In this document: positions 7,253 through 10,170 of the stretch, piece by piece
Numbering within the stretch: position 1 is the stretch's first letter
Layout of the letters: each line of letters starts with the position of its first letter
Assembly: GCA_017462445.1 (NCBI GenBank)
Contig: JAFTRB010000085.1
Coordinates: forward strand, 1 to 10,170
DNA: 10,170 nucleotides
Direction: 5' to 3'
DNA from: Clostridia bacterium
Lineage (GTDB): Bacteria; Bacillota_A; Clostridia; Oscillospirales; CAG-272
Translations under genes and position numbers: made by a program
Notes under the pieces: generated by a model
What the model saw: only the letters and a program-made list of their open reading frames with translations
Told to the model about the DNA's origin: nothing
Database searches by the model: none

Positions 7253-9640
7253 TCACCCCTCAATATGCGCGACCATAACCGTCATATCATCGTTCGCCGT
7301 GCGGTTCTTCTCCGCCGCCGACAGTATCAGCTCGGCATACTCTCTTGCGCTGCCGTTAAAGGGCTTGGAAAGAAGCTGGAGAAGCCAGGGCGCATCATTC
7401 TCGGTGGCGCTGACTCCATCGGTAAGCATAACGATATAGTCGCCGCGTCTTACCTCAACTCGAATTTTTTCGGCATCAAGGGTGGGCAATAGCCCAAGGG
7501 GCGCTGTTCTGGACTTGATACGGTAAATCGAACCGTCTCTTTTGATGTAGGAAGGAGCTGCCCCACTCTTGATAAATGCCGCTTCCCCTGTGAAAAGATC
7601 CAGGGAGAACAGGTCAAGCGTGGTGGAATAGTTGGGGTCCCTGCTGCGCACAAGCCGCGATACAAGGCCGAGGGCGGAGGTGCTTGGCAGGCTCAAGGCC
7701 AGTATAGAGGAAAGAAGCTCTATGGCGTAATCTGCGCAGAGCGCCGCCCCCTCTCCCGAGCCCATACCGTCGGAGAGTATTCCGTAAAGCATACCGCTCT
7801 CGGTCTCAAGGAAGCGACATCTGTCACCGCTGACCACCTCGCCCTCCCTGGCAATTCCGACCGATGCGTGCGAGACAGAAAAGCTCCGCCTTGACGGACA
7901 CTCCAGCAGAGCTACATTTCCGTTCTTGTAATATTCAGCCTTGCCAAGATGTATGCCAAGCCCGTCCTCGATTGCAGAGAGTAGCTCCGGGGAGGCAATT
8001 CGCTCTCCGCTCTCGTCGTCCAATGCTACAATGATATACGGCCGACGGGTACCAAGCACCTTCACTACCGCCCCTGTTAGCCCCTTATCGCGCATAACGA
8101 GAGCAAGCCTCTCCTCCAGCGGCTCGTTGGTGCTTTTCTCCTCCTCGTCAATACAGCGCGCCTCACCGATAAGCCTTGAGATAAGCTCCATCTCCTCGCC
8201 AAAGCCAAGCCTTCTCCGCTCGCGGAATTTGTCCTGGCACAGAATGCTGTACGCGCGGTTTATCGCCTCGGCAAGACCTACGCGCATTTCACACACAGAG
8301 GGAAGCGTGTTAAAATCCTCGGCTGTCAGGCACTTCTTTGTGTAAAGAACTATTGACAATCTGCGAGCCTCGCTCGGTGCAAGCTCCCGCTCCGCCGCGC
8401 AGGTGGATTCAAGCTGACAGCCGCCGCAATAGCCGCTGTGGCATTCCAAAATCAGCGCATAAAGCTCCTCCACGCCGGGCACAGCCCTTGCGCGCTCACC
8501 CGAGGATAAGGTTGCGCCTATTGCCGAGAGGGTTGACTCGAGAATTGCCAGGCTACCCCTGTGTCGGTTTTTATAATGGAGGGCAAGCGTACCAACACAT
8601 TCACGAGCGGTCGTGCTGATCTTTACCTCCTCCTTCTCGCTTCGCTCCGCCTTAAGCCTTGCGGAAAGCGGCCAGGAGATTATGGCGGCAATGGCGTATT
8701 CGGGAAGGAGAGACACAAGCCCCAGCACACCGCCCGCATAGCCCGACCAGGCGGAAATAATAACACCGCCACCGATAAGCGCGTGGGGAATTCCTATACG
8801 GAACAGAAGCCCCGCCCCAATGCCGAGAAGAATAAAGGCAACCGTCATCTCCGTGGAGAGGGCAACCGTTGCGGCAAAGCCGACCGCCGCCGCGCGTATC
8901 GGGTCAAAGCGTCTGGCTACAAAGAGGGTTGCCATCGCTGCGGCTATATAGGCGAAGGAAACACCGACAAGCGAGTATTCCTCAAGCGAAAGAGATATCA
9001 ATAAAAGGAAGGCTAAGGCGGAGAGCTGGTAGAAGAGAATTGGTATTTTCTTCTCCTCCTCTACGGCAAAGATCCGCCTGTCCGTGCTTACGATATCAAC
9101 AAGCGAAATATCCGAGTCAAGATAGCCGGAAAGCGCAAGCACCACCACCGGCGGTATCAGGAGCATACCAAGCGCAAAAAGGAGTGTGGCTATGGATAGC
9201 CCCGATAAAAGCGCCTCATAGACACCGGATATGAAGCCGCCAATTACAGAAACCGAAATTCTGAGAAGCAGGCTCTCGCCAAAGAGGGGAGCGCCGTCCC
9301 TTCCCGAGCCGCCCACAATAATCCGCAAAAAGACAACAATTATTGATATCATCGCATAGATTATCCCCGCCCTCCCGAGAGTTAAAGAGCCGATAATCGA
9401 GCCTAGCAATGTCCACCAAACTCCCCTTGGGAGAACCGAAAGCAGCGCTACCGCCAAGGGGTGAGCGCCAAAAATTATATGCGTTCTGGCAAAGACCAGT
9501 CCCAGCAAAAGACGGGCAAAATTCAACACGGTATCCCATCTGGAGTCCTTCTTGGGCAAAAATGCGCTGCGTATTCTCCCGATAAGCGCCCCGAAAAAGC
9601 CGCCCTTCTCTGCCTTCTGTTCAGCCTTTGTTTTGTCCAT
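7253..9640 (-). CDS. spoIIE: Stage II sporulation protein E, membrane PP2C-type phosphatase
   Basis: In spore formers SpoIIE is a septum-localised Ser/Thr phosphatase that dephosphorylates the anti-anti-sigma factor SpoIIAA and so frees sigma F in the forespore; it also contacts FtsZ. 795 residues from the chosen start, against 827 in B. subtilis. Order: a basic cytoplasmic tail (about 1-35), a long membrane region with roughly 8-10 hydrophobic helices (about 37-335), a central regulatory domain containing a Cys group (CHSGYCGGCQLESTC), and a C-terminal PP2C domain (about 590-795). Metal-binding aspartates are present: D624 in SDGMGSG, D741 in MLTDGV, and D784/D785 in NDDMTV; KSGAAPS is also conserved. 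Two ATGs compete: AAAGGA (9655-9650) touches the first (9649), leaving no spacing, and lies nine bases before the second (9640), which I therefore prefer; the difference is three residues. It is transcribed convergently to the membrane-protein gene. The SpoIIA operon and sigma F gene are not in the window. Confidence 0.96.
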   Translation of the reverse strand: MDKTKAEQKAEKGGFFGALIGRIRSAFLPKKDSRWDTVLNFARLLLGLVFARTHIIFGAHPLAVALLSVLPRGVWWTLLGSIIGSLTLGRAGIIYAMISIIVVFLRIIVGGSGRDGAPLFGESLLLRISVSVIGGFISGVYEALLSGLSIATLLFALGMLLIPPVVVLALSGYLDSDISLVDIVSTDRRIFAVEEEKKIPILFYQLSALAFLLLISLSLEEYSLVGVSFAYIAAAMATLFVARRFDPIRAAAVGFAATVALSTEMTVAFILLGIGAGLLFRIGIPHALIGGGVIISAWSGYAGGVLGLVSLLPEYAIAAIISWPLSARLKAERSEKEEVKISTTARECVGTLALHYKNRHRGSLAILESTLSAIGATLSSGERARAVPGVEELYALILECHSGYCGGCQLESTCAAERELAPSEARRLSIVLYTKKCLTAEDFNTLPSVCEMRVGLAEAINRAYSILCQDKFRERRRLGFGEEMELISRLIGEARCIDEEEKSTNEPLEERLALVMRDKGLTGAVVKVLGTRRPYIIVALDDESGERIASPELLSAIEDGLGIHLGKAEYYKNGNVALLECPSRRSFSVSHASVGIAREGEVVSGDRCRFLETESGMLYGILSDGMGSGEGAALCADYAIELLSSILALSLPSTSALGLVSRLVRSRDPNYSTTLDLFSLDLFTGEAAFIKSGAAPSYIKRDGSIYRIKSRTAPLGLLPTLDAEKIRVEVRRGDYIVMLTDGVSATENDAPWLLQLLSKPFNGSAREYAELILSAAEKNRTANDDMTVMVAHIEG

Positions 9641-9649
9641 TTTTTCCAT

Positions 9650-9655
9650 TCCTTT
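9650..9655 (-). promoter_or_regulatory. Ribosome binding site deciding the spoIIE start
   Basis: AAAGGA on the minus strand is directly followed by ATGGAAAAAATG. Zero spacing to the first ATG (9649) and nine bases to the second (9640) favours initiation at the second. Confidence 0.6.
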
Positions 9656-9668
9656 GTTTTTTGCTTTT

Positions 9669-9717
9669 ATTATAACAGGCGGAGGGCTCAGCTATTGTAG
9701 AATAATGCTGTCGGGAA
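9669..9717 (-). promoter_or_regulatory. Candidate spoIIE promoter with 21-base spacer and possible Spo0A box
   Basis: On the minus strand a perfect -10 TATAAT (9674-9669) has no -35 at the normal 16-18 bases, but TCTACA (9701-9696, 4 of 6 matches to TTGACA) lies 21 bases away. B. subtilis spoIIE and spoIIG promoters have this unusual long spacing and are activated by phosphorylated Spo0A. Upstream, TGTCGGG (9709-9715, read on the + strand) matches 5 of 7 positions of the Spo0A box TGTCGAA. The architecture is suggestive, but the box match is modest. Confidence 0.4.
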
Positions 9718-9724
9718 ATAGAAA

Positions 9725-9739
9725 AAGCCACTGTGGCTT
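9725..9739 (-). terminator. Intrinsic terminator pointing toward spoIIE, insulating it from upstream
   Basis: Read on the minus strand, AAGCCA-CAG-TGGCTT forms a 6-bp stem with a 3-base loop and continues into TTTCTATTT. It lies just upstream of the spoIIE promoter, so it would stop minus-strand transcripts arriving from beyond the right edge of the window. Confidence 0.5.
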
Positions 9740-9813
9740 GTGAGATATGGTTATAGCAGGGCGCTCTTGAGCGAATAAAGGCGAAATGTTAATGAATAAA
9801 CGTGGGTTAAGCA

Positions 9814-9836
9814 CGACGGTCAGTGTGGGATAACCC
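9814..9836 (+). repeat. 23-base direct repeat, copy 1
   Basis: Reads CGACGGTC, one variable base (A), then GTGTGGGATAACCC. It is 22 of 23 identical to the copy at 10018-10040, 204 bases away in the same orientation. Its end, TAACCC, can also pair with GGGTTA at 9804-9809. Confidence 0.75.
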
Positions 9837-9932
9837 GGAAATTATAGTGGTCATTGGTACTCTTTATCGGTGCAAGCCCTCGTGGAGGTCTTGGTGCTAA
9901 CGCACTGTGTTTGTCTTGCGACAAACCACCGA

Positions 9933-9988
9933 AAGAGCAATCTGCGGCAATCATCCTTGTGAGCAAGCTCCCAGATATGATTGCTCTT
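9933..9988. repeat. 10-bp inverted repeat with nested hairpin
   Basis: AAGAGCAATC (9933-9942) pairs perfectly with GATTGCTCTT (9979-9988). Inside the 36-base interval CTTG/CAAG (9956-9967) can form a second small hairpin. Immediately upstream is a separate 7-bp hairpin GTTTGTC-TTGC-GACAAAC (9909-9926). Confidence 0.6.
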
Positions 9989-10017
9989 GATTATCAGTGT
10001 TGTAGGGGCCGGCGTCC

Positions 10018-10040
10018 CGACGGTCCGTGTGGGATAACCC
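10018..10040 (+). repeat. 23-base direct repeat, copy 2
   Basis: Same motif as 9814-9836 with C at the variable position. Here the right half extends into a perfect 6-bp hairpin TGTGGG-ATAA-CCCACA (10028-10043), whereas in copy 1 only the GGG/CCC part survives. Preceded by a GC-rich GGGGCCGGCGTCCC stretch that can partly pair with CGGTCC. Confidence 0.75.
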
Positions 10041-10103
10041 ACAGAGCAAGCCCAGCCCAACGAAGGCAATCAACTTTTAAAGCCTTCCCCAGTGGGTAGC
10101 GAA

Positions 10104-10162
10104 GCGGCAGAACGGTAGTGAATTGCATTAATAATGCAAGAGCCGTTCTGTGCCCGAGCCGC
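10104..10162. repeat. Large composite hairpin at the right edge
   Basis: Three nested stems: GCGGC (10104-10108) with GCCGC (10158-10162), CAGAACGG (10108-10115) with CCGTTCTG (10143-10150), and an inner TTGCATT (10123-10129) with AATGCAA (10133-10139). The outer GC-rich and inner AT-rich stems are separated by short unpaired bulges. No T-run follows within the window, so a simple terminator is not indicated; a repeat-element end or structured RNA are possible. Confidence 0.6.
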
Positions 10163-10170
10163 AGCGAGAC

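Larger units (their letters stand above)
9740..10170. other. Gene-free structured intergenic region
   Basis: About 430 bases with no frame that has both a ribosome site and recognisable protein content. It is dense in inverted repeats: CGCTC/GAGCG (9762-9773), GGGTTA/TAACCC (9804-9836), AAGCCCTC-GTG-GAGGTCTT (9874-9892, one mismatch), GTTTGTC/GACAAAC (9909-9926), AAGAGCAATC/GATTGCTCTT (9933-9988), TGTGGG/CCCACA (10028-10043) and a large composite hairpin at 10104-10162. A 23-base motif occurs twice. I read it as a cluster of intergenic repeat elements, perhaps degenerate non-autonomous mobile elements; a structured RNA is the main alternative. The region may continue past the window edge. Confidence 0.6.

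Noticed and set aside
9854..10099. Open frames of 81 (+) and 72 (-) codons in the right-hand region
   Set aside because: They run through the inverted repeats, have no convincing ribosome site and no recognisable protein content.
9740..10170. CRISPR array or tRNA in the repeat-rich right end
   Set aside because: The 23-base motif occurs only twice, 204 bases apart and without regular spacers; no stretch has a cloverleaf with a GTTCRANNC T-loop.

Overview
The window looks like chromosome of a spore-forming, anaerobe-type member of the Bacillota (class Clostridia). The evidence is a SpoIIE-type phosphatase and a 25-residue SpoVM-like peptide, strong AGGAGG-type ribosome binding sites, a Cys-rich AlaRS of a kind common in clostridia, and a single-pass membrane protein with an N-terminal aromatic motif that I associate with clostridial genomes. 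The exact genus cannot be read from the sequence. There is no CRISPR array, no recognisable tRNA or rRNA gene, no transposase and no phage gene.

Layout. Bases 1-2181 (+) hold the 3' part of alaS, followed by a hairpin. Then come, all on +, a short cytoplasmic GH20-like glycosidase (2274-3383), a YmdB-family phosphodiesterase (3402-4175) and mnmG (4239-6110). Immediately after mnmG, tail to tail with no spacer, sits a tiny minus-strand gene that I identify as spoVM (6111-6188), too short for ordinary ORF calling. A 166-base regulatory gap separates it from an uncharacterised single-pass membrane protein on + (6355-7086), which ends in a good intrinsic terminator. Convergent to it is spoIIE on the minus strand (7253-9640), a polytopic membrane PP2C phosphatase. 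From about 9725 to the end there is no convincing gene: the region is packed with inverted repeats, carries a duplicated 23-base motif, and ends in a large composite hairpin. It looks like intergenic repeat or degenerate mobile-element material, though a structured RNA cannot be excluded.

Functional themes. One theme is translation: alaS charges tRNA-Ala and mnmG modifies the U34 wobble position. A second is signalling and RNA turnover (YmdB). The third is sporulation: SpoIIE acts at the asymmetric septum to switch on sigma F in the forespore, and SpoVM later marks the forespore surface for coat assembly. The two sporulation genes share the minus strand but are separated by a plus-strand gene, so they are not one operon. 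Candidate promoters suit this: a CATA-type -10 (sigma E/K-like) before spoVM, and a TATAAT with a 21-base spacer plus a possible Spo0A box before spoIIE.

I found no clearly new multi-gene system. The items most worth a second look are the spoVM micro-gene, the structured right-hand region, the membrane protein with a calcium-loop-like motif, and the orphan intracellular GH20-like enzyme.
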